Positions 7,770-15,988 of a stretch of 51,674 nucleotides of DNA are shown piece after piece. Made by a program: the position numbers and the translations under genes. The notes below the pieces were generated by a model. That model was not told the DNA's origin, ran no database searches, and saw only the letters and a program-made list of their open reading frames with translations. Each line of letters opens with the position of its first letter. Within the stretch, counting starts at the first letter, position 1. The stretch is from CAYNEO01 sp964396245 (lineage in GTDB: Bacteria > Zixibacteria > MSB-5A5 > GN15 > FEB-12): assembly GCA_964396245.1 (NCBI GenBank), contig CAYNEO010000027.1, positions 1 through 51,674 on the forward strand, written 5' to 3'.

Positions 7770-8245
7770 GTTTCTGGAAGGGCGGCGGCGACATCCCCGA
7801 TCCGGACCGCAAGATTCTCCCCGAAGAACAGGATGCCGTGCTGGAGAAGCTGGCGAAGCAAGTGGTGAAACGCGGGATGACCGTGCCGGCGATTATTTTT
7901 CTGGAGTCGGTTCGTCCTTTGAACTTTATTGCATCGCAGGCGATGGTCTTCTTTGAACCGATGGTCCAGACCGTCTTCAACTTCAAAGATTATGACAATT
8001 TGCGGCTGGCGCTGGAAGAACGACAGTCGATAGAGATTCTCCTGCTTAAAATCGAAGAACTGGATGCTGTCGAACTGGAGCGGGAGAGGAGAATCAAGAA
8101 ATTTTTCAAGCAGGAACGCAAGAAATGGAAATGGTATCAGCGGTACCTGCGTATTTTCCCGCCTAAAGTGAAAATTCCCGAAGAAGTCCTGAATCCGCCG
8201 GAAGAGCCGGAGAAACCGGGCGAGAACGGCGGCAGCAAGAAGTGA
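7766..8245 (+). CDS. Conserved unknown protein, translationally coupled
   Basis: The start codon overlaps the previous stop (ATGA). The 159 residues have no signal peptide and no clear membrane helix, although residues 39-70 are moderately hydrophobic (MTVPAIIFLESVRPLNFIAS). The centre is a probable coiled coil (LALEERQSIEILLLKIEEL), and a basic aromatic patch (KKWKWYQRYLRIFPPK) and a Pro/Glu tail follow. I do not recognise a family. A role together with the membrane protein just upstream is likely from coupling. Confidence 0.65.
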   Translation: MSFWKGGGDIPDPDRKILPEEQDAVLEKLAKQVVKRGMTVPAIIFLESVRPLNFIASQAMVFFEPMVQTVFNFKDYDNLRLALEERQSIEILLLKIEELDAVELERERRIKKFFKQERKKWKWYQRYLRIFPPKVKIPEEVLNPPEEPEKPGENGGSKK

Positions 8246-8257
8246 TTTGCATCACTT
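8240..8257. terminator. Hairpin spanning two convergent stop codons
   Basis: AAGTGAT-TTGC-ATCACTT is a perfect 7-base-pair stem that contains the TGA stops of both convergent genes. It could end or stabilise both transcripts. There is no T-run, so rho-independent termination is doubtful. Confidence 0.4.
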
Positions 8258-8854
8258 ACGGGACTGCCCCGAGTCCACCTCTGAATTCTGCAATTGATTA
8301 AACCGGTACAATTGAATAGAGCGTGAGAGAGAATCCGCGTACGGAGACTCGAGGTCCTCGAGAAATTCCAGTTCATTCCGGGCGAGGTCGAGTTTGCCCA
8401 TGGCAAGATATGTCTGGCCGCGGTACTCCCGCGCCTGCGCAAAATCCCCGTTCAGTGAGATCGCCTTGTCGTATGCTCCGAGCGCGGCCGGGAAGTCGCC
8501 GAGTTTTCGGTAGCAGTACCCGAGGTTGTTATAGGCCTCGAAGAAGGTCGAATCGAGTTTGACTGCCTTTTCAAAATCACCGGCGGCACTCTGATACTCC
8601 CCGCGAGCTTTTGCATTCGAAGTCGCGCGGTAGTTGTAGGCGAAAGTGGAATCGCCCGCGCTGAGAATTGCCCGCGCTTTATCCATGTGCTGCACGCCGC
8701 TGTTGTAGATTTCGACCGCCTTCTTCCTCGATTCCGCCGCCTTTTCTTCCGGACTTTTCTTTGATGACCAGAAGGGGGCCGCGTTGACCGCCAAAAGCAG
8801 GGTGGCGACCGACAGGGCTCCGACGAGCATTGACAGCTTTCGCGTTGAATTCAT
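8252..8854 (-). CDS. Exported TPR protein
   Basis: The 200-residue protein has a signal peptide (KLSMLVGALSVATLLLAVNAAP) and three TPR units; the clearest read FFEAYNNLGYCYRKLGDFPA and AREYRGQTYLAMGKLDLARN. AAAGGAG precedes the ATG. TPR proteins act as scaffolds in the periplasm; the partner is unknown. It is the last gene after the dciA-gyrB unit, separated by 84 bases, and it may have its own promoter. Confidence 0.8.
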   Translation of the reverse strand: MNSTRKLSMLVGALSVATLLLAVNAAPFWSSKKSPEEKAAESRKKAVEIYNSGVQHMDKARAILSAGDSTFAYNYRATSNAKARGEYQSAAGDFEKAVKLDSTFFEAYNNLGYCYRKLGDFPAALGAYDKAISLNGDFAQAREYRGQTYLAMGKLDLARNELEFLEDLESPYADSLSRSIQLYRFNQLQNSEVDSGQSRK

Positions 8855-8938
8855 GGCTTCTCCTTTGCCTTACCGATGCCAGTAAAACAGGGCCGAAAGA
8901 GAAAATGTTTCGCGCAGAAAGATGGCGGTAGAGTGCTG

Positions 8939-9550
8939 TTAATGGTTTTTGCCCAGCAGGAATTGCCAAAAGGAGGGGAGAGTTGATTCATATCCGCGGC
9001 CGAGCCTGAGGGCGTCGGAAACCGTCGACCTGATTGTCTGACACGATGAATGCAGGGCGTCTTTCACATGGCGAACTCGTTCGCGATATGTTTCTGACAG
9101 CTTGAACTCGACTTCATTCTGCTGGTCGGCCCAGATGGATTTTTCTTCGGCAATGATGCCCGGCCGGCGGTAGGATAACTCGAAATATGTCTGGTAGTAG
9201 AGGTCGTTGAAACGACGAACGGCCCCGTGGGCAACGATGATATGCTTCAACAGGTAATCGGGGAGTCGAACTGCGAACGGCGAACGAAGTAATTGGGCGG
9301 TCAATTCATCGGGCAACGCCGGATAGGGCAGCGTCGCCCCGACAAACTTCTCGATATCGGTCTCGAAGAGCGCTTCGAAGTCGCGGGCGCGGTCACCGGC
9401 GCGACGGAGTTCTTCGATGGCGAGACCGGTAAGCTCGTGCGCCGTCTTCGATGCTTCGACAACATCGCGGTACTTCGAATACCGGAAAACAAAAAGGGCA
9501 ATTACCACTCCCAGTAGTTGCCCTATCAAAATGAAAGCCAGTTCGTACAA
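8939..9550 (-). CDS. Membrane-anchored protein of unknown function
   Basis: It starts with TTG 10 bases after the gyrB stop. One N-terminal membrane helix (AFILIGQLLGVVIALFVFRY) is followed by about 180 mostly helical, charged residues with a likely coiled coil (residues 27-55). No family is recognised. A single anchor followed by a cytoplasmic or periplasmic helical domain is all that can be said. The position suggests transcription with gyrB. Confidence 0.65.
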   Translation of the reverse strand: MYELAFILIGQLLGVVIALFVFRYSKYRDVVEASKTAHELTGLAIEELRRAGDRARDFEALFETDIEKFVGATLPYPALPDELTAQLLRSPFAVRLPDYLLKHIIVAHGAVRRFNDLYYQTYFELSYRRPGIIAEEKSIWADQQNEVEFKLSETYRERVRHVKDALHSSCQTIRSTVSDALRLGRGYESTLPSFWQFLLGKNH

Positions 9551-9559
9551 GACGGGTAC

Positions 9560-11503
9560 CTAGATATCGAGGTTCCTCACGTACTTTGCGTTCTGCTCGA
9601 TGAATTCCCGCCGCGGGCCGGTTTCGGTGCCCATCAGCTTGGTGAACAGGTGGTCCGCCTCCGCGCCGTCGTCGAGAGTCACCTGGAGCAATGTGCGGGT
9701 CTCCGGATCCATGGTCGTGCGCCAGAGCTGTTCCGGGTTCATCTCACCAAGACCTTTATACCGCTGGATAGAAACGCCCGAATTCGGCAGGGTCTTGAGA
9801 ATCGTCTCTTTTTCATCGTCGGAATACGCATACTGCTCGTTCTTGCCGTGTTTGAGACGATACAGCGGCGGCTGGGCGATGTAAATATAGCCCATGTCGA
9901 TCAGCGCCCGCATGTAGCGGAAGAAGAACGTGAGAATGAGCGTGCGGATGTGCGAACCGTCGACATCGGCATCCGTCATGATAATGATCTTGTGGTACCG
10001 AACTTTGTCGGCCTGGAAATCCTCGCGGATACCGGCCCCGAGAGCGGTGATCAGGTCCCGGACTTCGGAGTTGCTGAGAATCTTGTCAATACGGGCTTTT
10101 TCCACGTTGAGAATTTTGCCCTTGAGCGGCAGGATAGCCTGGAACCGACGGTCACGACCCTGTTTAGCGGAGCCGCCTGCCGAGTCACCCTCGACGATAT
10201 ATATCTCACTGAGGTCAGGTTCGCGCGAGCTGCAATCGGCCAGCTTGCCCGGGAGAGCTGCGCTGTCGAGAGCCGTTTTCCGGCGCGTCAACTCTTTGGC
10301 TTTTCTGGCCGCCTCGCGGGCGGTCGCAGCCGTGATGAGCTTGTCGACAATCTTCTTCGCGACCGGCGGGTTCTCTTCGAGGTAAGCGCCGAGATACTCG
10401 TTCGTGATCGATTCGACAATACCTCGGACTTCGGAGTTACCCAGCTTGGTTTTTGTCTGACCCTCGAACTGCGGGTCGCGCACTTTGACGGACACGACTG
10501 CGGTCAAACCTTCTCGCGAATCATCGCCGAGGAACGACAGCGATTCCTTTTTCAAAAGGTTGTTTTTGGTCGCATAGTAATTGATCGTACGCGTGAGCGC
10601 GGTGCGGAACCCGGTCAGGTGGGTGCCGCCTTCAATCGTGTTTATATTGTTGACGTACGAGTGTATCGACTCGGCGTAACCGTCGTTGTACTGTATTGCA
10701 ACCTCGACATCGACGTCGTCGCGCTCTTTCTGGAAATGAATCGGTTTCTTGAACAGCACGGTCTTGTTTTCATTCAGGTATTCGACAAATGAAGCCAGGC
10801 CGCCTTTGTAAAAGAAGCGAACATCTTTACCGGTGTTATGGTCTTTCAGGTCGAGGGTCAAGCCCTGGTTGAGAAACGCGAGTTCGCGCAGGCGCGAGGC
10901 GATGATGTCAAACTTGATTTCACGTCGCGGAAAGATCTCGTGGTCGGGAAGGAAACAGGTCTTGGTGCCGGACTTTTTCTTGGCGCCGTTTTTTCTGATC
11001 TCTCCCCGGGGGACGCCGCGGTCGTACTCCTGCCGCCACGTATCACCCTCGCGGGCGACCTCCACCCAGCACCACTCGGAGAGGGCGTTGACGACCGAGA
11101 CACCGACACCATGAAGACCGCCGGAGACCTTGTAGTTGTCGTGACTGAATTTGCCGCCGGCATGCAGCGTCGTCATCACAACTTCGAGAGCGGATACCTT
11201 CAGTTCGGGATGCGGTTCGACCGGGATACCGCGGCCGTTATCGGTCACGGTCACGGAACCGTCCTCGTTTACCTCGACCCAGATATGATCGCAGAAGCCC
11301 GCCATCGCCTCGTCGACAGAGTTGTCGACCACCTCATAGACGAGATGATGCAGCCCGCGTTGCCCGACATCGCCGATATACATCGCAGGACGGCGACGGA
11401 CAGCCTCGAGTCCCTTGAGGACCGTGATCGTCGCGGCATCATATTTCTGTGAGGGAGATTTATCAGAGGACTTCTTCACGACTTCTTCAACTTTGGTTGT
11501 CAT
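9560..11503 (-). CDS. gyrB: DNA gyrase subunit B
   Basis: The ATPase subunit of gyrase, 647 residues. The GHKL ATPase motifs are LVYEVVDNSVDEAMAGF, VTDNGRGIPV and SGGLHGVGVSVVNALS. The TOPRIM domain shows IVEGDSAGGSAKQGRDR and, downstream, a DADVDGSHI metal-binding motif. The end, EFIEQNAKYVRNLDI, is typical. The length fits the short form without the 165-residue insert of E. coli GyrB. TTLHAGGKF is the GyrB-type lid sequence. It lies directly behind the DUF721 gene, a remnant of the dnaA-dnaN-recF-DUF721-gyrB order near many replication origins. Confidence 0.97.
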   Translation of the reverse strand: MTTKVEEVVKKSSDKSPSQKYDAATITVLKGLEAVRRRPAMYIGDVGQRGLHHLVYEVVDNSVDEAMAGFCDHIWVEVNEDGSVTVTDNGRGIPVEPHPELKVSALEVVMTTLHAGGKFSHDNYKVSGGLHGVGVSVVNALSEWCWVEVAREGDTWRQEYDRGVPRGEIRKNGAKKKSGTKTCFLPDHEIFPRREIKFDIIASRLRELAFLNQGLTLDLKDHNTGKDVRFFYKGGLASFVEYLNENKTVLFKKPIHFQKERDDVDVEVAIQYNDGYAESIHSYVNNINTIEGGTHLTGFRTALTRTINYYATKNNLLKKESLSFLGDDSREGLTAVVSVKVRDPQFEGQTKTKLGNSEVRGIVESITNEYLGAYLEENPPVAKKIVDKLITAATAREAARKAKELTRRKTALDSAALPGKLADCSSREPDLSEIYIVEGDSAGGSAKQGRDRRFQAILPLKGKILNVEKARIDKILSNSEVRDLITALGAGIREDFQADKVRYHKIIIMTDADVDGSHIRTLILTFFFRYMRALIDMGYIYIAQPPLYRLKHGKNEQYAYSDDEKETILKTLPNSGVSIQRYKGLGEMNPEQLWRTTMDPETRTLLQVTLDDGAEADHLFTKLMGTETGPRREFIEQNAKYVRNLDI

Positions 11504-11508
11504 ATACG

Positions 11509-11841
11509 CTATATTCCCTTCTTGCCTTGCACGAGCCGCAATTGCCTGACGACCCGGCCGTATGGCAGACTGCGGATTTCCCGCAGGATATGTTCCGTCT
11601 GCATGGCCAGTTCCTGCCGCCAGACGGAATTCGAAACGGCAACATAGAGGATGCCATCATCGTAGCGAATTGCCTGTGATCGCCGGGCGATATGTTCGCC
11701 GACGATATCCGGCCACTTCTCTACTACAAGCCAGCCCTGGTAGCTGTTCCTCAGGCCCAGAGAGCCGATTACGGACTCGACAATGCCTGAAATAGGGCTT
11801 GGTTTTTTGCTTCCTGCAGCCGGTTTTTGGTACCTGTTCAT
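11509..11841 (-). CDS. DUF721/DciA-type protein
   Basis: DciA-type DUF721 proteins load the replicative helicase in bacteria without DnaC or DnaI. This 110-residue protein has the family pattern W..IVGEHIARRSQAIRYDDG, followed by GILYVAVSNSVWRQELAMQ. An upstream ATG (at 11859) is in frame, but the predicted transcription start at about 11855 lies inside it, and AAGGATG context favours the second ATG, so I start here. It sits 6 bases before gyrB. The helicase-loading role is family knowledge. Confidence 0.88.
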   Translation of the reverse strand: MNRYQKPAAGSKKPSPISGIVESVIGSLGLRNSYQGWLVVEKWPDIVGEHIARRSQAIRYDDGILYVAVSNSVWRQELAMQTEHILREIRSLPYGRVVRQLRLVQGKKGI

Positions 11842-11861
11842 CCTTAGAATCCTAACCATAT

Positions 11862-11890
11862 ATTATACAATTTTTTAATACCTTTGGCAA
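11862..11890 (-). promoter_or_regulatory. Strong sigma-70 promoter for the DUF721-gyrB unit
   Basis: The minus strand reads TTGCCA, 17 bases, TATAAT: a perfect -10 and near-perfect -35. It lies in the only AT-rich patch of the neighbourhood. The predicted start is about 14 bases before the DUF721 ATG. Confidence 0.8.
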
Positions 11891-11969
11891 GTAAAAAACT
11901 CTATCTATCCTATTGATTTTTAATAAGTTACGTCGAGGAGACGGTGTTAAATCGGCCGGTTTTCAGGGC

Positions 11970-12008
11970 AAAAAAAACCGCCCGCTCGGCGCAGCCTCCG
12001 AGCGGGCG
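11970..12008 (-). terminator. Rho-independent terminator after the GIN protein gene
   Basis: On the minus strand an 11-base-pair perfect stem (CGCCCGCTCGG with CCGAGCGGGCG, 8-base loop) is followed closely by eight T residues. It ends the transcript of the gene whose stop is at 12068. Confidence 0.85.
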
Positions 12009-12034
12009 TTGAACATGGGCTAACTGCCCCAATT

Positions 12035-12068
12035 CAAGGAGGTTAGAGGAATTCTACGGTCTCCTGTC
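12035..12068 (-). ncRNA. Element A with anti-Shine-Dalgarno core
   Basis: Immediately after the GIN protein stop, the minus strand reads GACAGGAG...TCTAACCTCCTTG and then enters the terminator. ACCTCCTT is the 3' end sequence of 16S rRNA. A related stretch (element B) occurs at 29216-29247, also shortly before a minus-strand terminator. It may be a 3'UTR-derived RNA. Alternatively the plus strand carries a stray Shine-Dalgarno. No start codon follows it on the plus strand. Confidence 0.3.
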
Positions 12069-12757
12069 TAACTCCGTTTCCGGATCGAACCCGAACCGGC
12101 AACGTGACTGGAGATTTTTTCCGGATCGCCATAATAATCTATATCGCCGCTGCCGCTCACGCGGGCGTCCAGATATCGAGACGCAAACACCGCGACATCG
12201 CCCGATCCGCTGATATGAACATCAGCGTCGAGCGCTTCGAGATCGCGCGCATCAACATCGCCCGACCCGGCAACCGTGATACTCAGCTGATCGACCTTAC
12301 CCTCGGCAGTGACATCGCCCGATCCGGAGATCGACAGCGAAAAATCACCGCCCGACACATTCGTTACATCGATATCACCGGAGCCCGAGAGAGACACGTC
12401 GGTGAGGCTCGGCACGGTGATTTCTACCCGGCAATTATGCCTCGAAGAAAATGATTCATCGGAGTGGATCCGCAACTCGCCGTGCCTGACTTCGGTTTGG
12501 ATATAGTCAATCAGGTTGTCATCGAATGTCACCGAGATACTCTGTTCTTCACCGACCCGTACTCTGACATCGAACGAGCCGCTGAGGCTGACTTCGTCGA
12601 ACTTGTCCACGTCCCGCGTTTGCGTTACGAGATCGCCGGAGCCTTTCTCGCCGTGATTGAACAGGCGGTTGAAAAAGTTGTCTGCCGATGCCCGGGAACC
12701 TGCTACGAATATGGCAAGCACCACCAGGGCGGTAATCTTGACGGCGGTATGTTTCAT
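12068..12757 (-). CDS. Exported GIN-domain (DUF2807) beta-solenoid protein
   Basis: After a signal peptide (VKITALVVLAIFVAGSRASA) the 229-residue protein has a DUF2807 head-GIN domain. Five copies of the turn motif SGSGD or AGSGD recur about every 20 residues (LSGSGDIDV, ISGSGDVTA, VAGSGDVDA, ISGSGDVAV, VSGSGDIDY), with a sixth diverged copy (VAGSGSI) at the end. This predicts a right-handed beta-solenoid. GIN proteins are common in Bacteroidota and their relatives; the role is unclear, proposed as adhesin-like or envelope stress related. GGAG precedes the ATG. Confidence 0.9.
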   Translation of the reverse strand: MKHTAVKITALVVLAIFVAGSRASADNFFNRLFNHGEKGSGDLVTQTRDVDKFDEVSLSGSFDVRVRVGEEQSISVTFDDNLIDYIQTEVRHGELRIHSDESFSSRHNCRVEITVPSLTDVSLSGSGDIDVTNVSGGDFSLSISGSGDVTAEGKVDQLSITVAGSGDVDARDLEALDADVHISGSGDVAVFASRYLDARVSGSGDIDYYGDPEKISSHVAGSGSIRKRS

Positions 12758-12867
12758 CGATCAACTCCACTCAATTTATGACCTGACGCATTTACCCCAT
12801 TTACGTAGAGAGCAGACCAAGGTTGCGCCAAAGATTATTGAGTGAACTATCCCGATAGCGAGTCGGC

Positions 12868-13917
12868 TCATTCGAGCATAAAGCGGTCGAAATACACGAC
12901 GAACGGTCCCGTCGGTCGGTAGGCGAAGATGTTGATATTGGCTATCCGGGACATGTCCATACTTCTTTCGGCCGGAGCTTTTCGTACGATATCGAGCGGA
13001 ATGGCGATGCGGTTGGGACCGGGCGCAACCTTGAATGAGTGGTTGAACCGGTCGCTGTACATCTGGTTGTGAGCATTGTCCTGAATGGTCATATGGAGCG
13101 TGATGACCGTATCCAGCACAGAGTATGCATCAAATGTCAGGGCCGAGTACCCCGACCAGTTCTCGACCGGATCATCGATTATGAACCCCGGATACTCCAC
13201 GGGCGGTCTGAACGTGACCTCGCCGACGCCCCCGCTGTTGGCCGAAACCCATCCGGCGGGCGCCGGGATTCGCCTGACCTCCGCGTTGTGCGCGCGTATG
13301 AATTTCAACTCCCGCCGGCTCCGGAAATCACATATGATCGGAAACTGCTCGTTCCGGAAGATGTAGGCATCGCCCCACAGTGTTACCGGAATGATGATCA
13401 CGACTATGAGCACGGCCACCGCACCCCTGATGAGCGGTATGATTCGCCTGCCCAGCCTTTGAAGCGGTTCCCGCATTTTTCTGTCAAAGGTCAGGTAAGC
13501 GCCGAGGAAAATGATAATGCCGGCGGTGTTGCGGACCTGGTCCCAGACATCGGCATCCCGCGGTCCAATGATCTGGGCCAGCTCGGTGACGAGTCCGATG
13601 CAAAAGGTGACCGTGGCGGCGATAACATAGTGCACAAATCGTTTCTTAACGACATTCCCGAGCAGTTGCACCGAGAGCGCAAACATCGCCAGGGAGATCA
13701 CCCCGAAAAGCGGTACATGCCCGGTATTCTGAATTTCCCGCCAGAGGTAGGTATGCTGCGGCAGGCGGACAAACTCGAGCGTTGCCAGCGCCGCCGCCAC
13801 CACCAGAAGGGGAAGAACTATGGCTGCGGCTCGTCTCAGTTGCACCCGGGCAAAAAACCGCAGATTGGGGCTTATGTCAAGAGCGGCCTTACAGTGCTCA
13901 GTAGCCCCCGGATTCAC
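12868..13917 (-). CDS. VanZ-like membrane protein with C-terminal beta domain
   Basis: The GTG start overlaps the end of the upstream gene by 20 bases. Residues 30-190 hold five membrane segments with a VanZ-type signature (LVTELAQIIGPRDADVWDQV then RNTAGIIIF). Residues 200-349 are a soluble beta domain (YSALTFDAYSVLDTVITLHM; then NRIAIPLDIV and YFDRFMLE) that looks like a carbohydrate-binding or CIA30-type jelly roll. VanZ proteins affect sensitivity to glycopeptides and lipoglycopeptides. The combination with an extracytoplasmic sugar-binding-like domain suggests a cell-surface polysaccharide role, which is inference. Confidence 0.7.
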   Translation of the reverse strand: MNPGATEHCKAALDISPNLRFFARVQLRRAAAIVLPLLVVAAALATLEFVRLPQHTYLWREIQNTGHVPLFGVISLAMFALSVQLLGNVVKKRFVHYVIAATVTFCIGLVTELAQIIGPRDADVWDQVRNTAGIIIFLGAYLTFDRKMREPLQRLGRRIIPLIRGAVAVLIVVIIIPVTLWGDAYIFRNEQFPIICDFRSRRELKFIRAHNAEVRRIPAPAGWVSANSGGVGEVTFRPPVEYPGFIIDDPVENWSGYSALTFDAYSVLDTVITLHMTIQDNAHNQMYSDRFNHSFKVAPGPNRIAIPLDIVRKAPAERSMDMSRIANINIFAYRPTGPFVVYFDRFMLE

Positions 13918-14470
13918 TGGATGAGTGCGTGATCGATTTCAGCCTCTTTCGCCCGGGATACTTGTGGGACGGGATAAAGAAGTCACAGCCCTCTTTTCGA
14001 CGCATTCGGATGGTATAGTCCTGGCATGCCTGGCACCGCCGAATCTTGCCGAGAGCGTCTTTGCGAATCCGCCGCCACCGGGTATGGGTCGGCGGGTAAA
14101 CCGGCTTGCCGATTATCCGGTACCCCTTGAGCGGGTCTTCTTCGTCCAGAAACTCGACCCCGGCCGTGATAGTATCGCTGCCATCTTCGTAGAGCGTGGC
14201 CCCGGGACATTCGATCAGGATGAAATCCTCATTCTCGTCGAACTGCTGAACGAATCGAAACACGACTTCTCGCGAGTTGCATTTCCGGCAGATTCTTACA
14301 CCGTGTTCGACGGTCAGCTCGCTTCCGCAGTTAATACAGTAGTTTTCGGTATCCTGTACGACCTGCTGCTCGAGCTCGCGAAGTCGCTGTTCGCGTCGCC
14401 GGCTCTCATCCGATCGTTTCTTTTTTATCCTGGCCTTTTTGATGTTCTGAGGAAGTTGCCTGGTTGCCAT
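13898..14470 (-). CDS. Zinc-ribbon protein of unknown function
   Basis: The 190-residue protein has a basic N-terminal helix (KKARIKKKRSDESRRREQRL) and a four-cysteine ribbon CINCGSELTVEHGVRICRKC at residues 45-64. A later CQAC plus Cys160 may form a second, incomplete site. The centre is acidic (DENEDFILIECPG). No signal peptide is present. The family is unknown; RNA or protein binding would fit the ribbon and basic arm. It is coupled to the VanZ-like gene by overlap. Confidence 0.7.
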   Translation of the reverse strand: MATRQLPQNIKKARIKKKRSDESRRREQRLRELEQQVVQDTENYCINCGSELTVEHGVRICRKCNSREVVFRFVQQFDENEDFILIECPGATLYEDGSDTITAGVEFLDEEDPLKGYRIIGKPVYPPTHTRWRRIRKDALGKIRRCQACQDYTIRMRRKEGCDFFIPSHKYPGRKRLKSITHSSSESGGY

Positions 14471-14742
14471 CGATGTTCTGCCCTTTTAGCTGTCACCGAC
14501 CATTCCCCTCGGCCCGAGGTTTTTTGGCTCAGTCAGGCCGATCAGTCCAGCCCCACTGGAGTTTGGGCGGCTCGATTCAAGTGTCATTGCCTCCGGTTGA
14601 TATTCAAAGCAAGCTCGTTGCCGGGGCCGGATACTGGCGTTAAGTCGCTTGTTGGCAACCAGATAGAGCGCAGGATCCGCTTTTGCAGATTGCCAAAAGG
14701 GCGAAAATACGGGGAATGGTCCAACAAGGTATGGAGGGGCTC

Positions 14743-15078
14743 TCAGCCCTTAAATAGGAGAAACAGCGAGCAGACGGTTACCGTTACCGGTAGTGCCGTA
14801 ACAAACGAGTATGGGAGCACCAGGCTGGCGACAAAGGCCATGCCGACGGCCGGAATGATGAGATATTTGAGGGTCGCAAATGTCAGCTTGACCAGCTTTG
14901 AAAGGACGAATATCAGTATCGCCGCCAGCACGATGTATGCGGCAATCAGCCCGTTGGGCCCGAAGGTATCGAGAATGTACTCCCGGGCAGAGGCGAGAAA
15001 GCCCGAGTACTCGTGAGCCTTCTGTGATGCCTGGTCGGCGTACCGTCCGAGCTGATCTATGACGGCGAGCTTATTCAT
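14743..15078 (-). CDS. Small membrane protein
   Basis: This 111-residue protein has a soluble N-terminal helix and two or three membrane segments (LIAAYIVLAAILIFVLSKLV; LIIPAVGMAFVASLVLPYSF; VTALPVTVTVCSLFLLF). Its ATG overlaps the stop of the upstream 77-residue gene, so the two are coupled. GGGCTGAGAGCCC at the stop can form a hairpin without a T-run. The 272 bases between this gene and the next minus-strand gene hold several short inverted repeats but no gene that I can support. Confidence 0.65.
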   Translation of the reverse strand: MNKLAVIDQLGRYADQASQKAHEYSGFLASAREYILDTFGPNGLIAAYIVLAAILIFVLSKLVKLTFATLKYLIIPAVGMAFVASLVLPYSFVTALPVTVTVCSLFLLFKG

Positions 15079-15304
15079 TTTCGATTTCCGACTCTTCCAG
15101 CGGTTCTATGGTCAGCGATGATTCGCCGACGCGGGTGAGCCCGACCATGCGCTGGGTGAGAAAGTTCTGGGTCGAAATCCACTGATGCGAGACTTCCAGG
15201 ATTTCTTCCTTGTCGATGTCGGTTTCCCAGTCCATGATGATCTGGTCGATCTTCTGATCGTTGACGACCACGTCATCCATTGTCAATACGAACTTGACTC
15301 TCAT
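15071..15304 (-). CDS. Small soluble protein of unknown function
   Basis: A longer frame opens at 15502, but its first 66 codons look non-coding and cross promoter-like DNA. The ATG at 15304 starts a coherent 77-residue protein (MRVKFVLTMDDVVVNDQKID, then WETDIDKEEILEVSHQW) with AGGA upstream. The C-terminus is acidic. A TTGACA at 15433-15438 on this strand may be its -35 element. No family is recognised. It is coupled to the small membrane protein that follows. Confidence 0.6.
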   Translation of the reverse strand: MRVKFVLTMDDVVVNDQKIDQIIMDWETDIDKEEILEVSHQWISTQNFLTQRMVGLTRVGESSLTIEPLEESEIENE

Positions 15305-15519
15305 CCGGCCCCGTCCTGCTAAGTGTTTCGTGTCTCGCAAACAGGTAGATGCAAGCGGGTTGCCGTCTGCCGACCGGTCGTTCTGCGGGCGGGATAAGGG
15401 TTTACCGGATAGAGGGTTAACCTGTATCAATGTGTCAAAATTGCACATGCTGGAAGAGTTTTCCGCCGTCCCCGAAGCGGCAAACTGTGGGAGGAGGTCC
15501 ATACCTTGTGGGCTAAGAT

Positions 15520-15548
15520 AAAACCCGGTGGCGGGTTACGCCACCGGG
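15520..15548 (-). terminator. Rho-independent terminator
   Basis: A perfect 10-base-pair stem CCCGGTGGCG / CGCCACCGGG with a 5-base loop is followed on the minus strand by TTTTATCTT. It ends whatever starts at the 15959-15988 promoter, or read-through from the patatin gene. Confidence 0.8.
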
Positions 15549-15952
15549 CGAATCGTTGTACGGAAGCCGCCGGCACTGACATTCAGCGCCTGCGGATAGA
15601 TAGTCCGGCCGGCTGCCGTGCCTGATCGTGACATACAGGTCCGGCGGTCTGGACAGGATACCAGACGACAGATCTAGTCCGTGACCTCAAACCGGCCAAT
15701 ACGCAATTCTCGATCTTCGGTCACCTGCCGGTTACCCGGTGATGGCATCCGGGATGACCGTCTCTGCGGGCCATGGGCTCCTGTCTTTCCCGCCCGCAGA
15801 CTCACCTCATGAATTCGCCTCCATCGTTACAGGGTTACCAGCATCCATCTGGCGGCGGGGCAAAAGGGGTAAGGTGGGTTTTGCGCGTCTGTCTTGTGAG
15901 GGATTAATCGACGCGTGTGAGGCTCGCGTCGATCTGGGTACTGTCTGTATCC
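15520..15952 (-). ncRNA. Candidate non-coding RNA or leader transcript
   Basis: The interval runs from a predicted transcription start to a strong terminator, with no gene over 20 codons that has a ribosome site. At the 5' end there is a 16-codon frame, MDTDSTQIDASLTRVD, whose second half is inside a perfect hairpin (ATCGACGCG / CGCGTCGAT). I compared it by eye with RNase P, tmRNA, SRP and 6S landmarks and found none. It may instead be a degraded gene. Confidence 0.35.
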
Positions 15953-15958
15953 ATTTTC

Positions 15959-15988
15959 AATATACGCCGGGAGTTCGAATTCTGTCAA
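15959..15988 (-). promoter_or_regulatory. Strong sigma-70-type promoter inside the gene-free stretch
   Basis: The minus strand shows TTGACA, 18 bases, TATATT. It lies 40 bases beyond the patatin stop and reads in the same direction, away from it, so it cannot serve the patatin gene. Confidence 0.65.

Noticed and set aside
9518..10792. 424-codon plus-strand frame opposite gyrB
   Set aside because: Antisense shadow of gyrB; long opposite frames are common in GC-rich genes. The same holds for the long frames opposite secA (36947-38524) and nnr (34715-35968).
12009..12067. Plus-strand ribosome site AAGGAGGT as the start of a small gene
   Set aside because: No start codon follows at usable distance in either copy (12 kb and 29 kb).
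14471..14742. Possible 6S or SRP-like RNA between two minus-strand genes
   Set aside because: Several short inverted repeats exist, but no promoter-terminator pair and no landmark sequence of 6S, SRP, RNase P or tmRNA.
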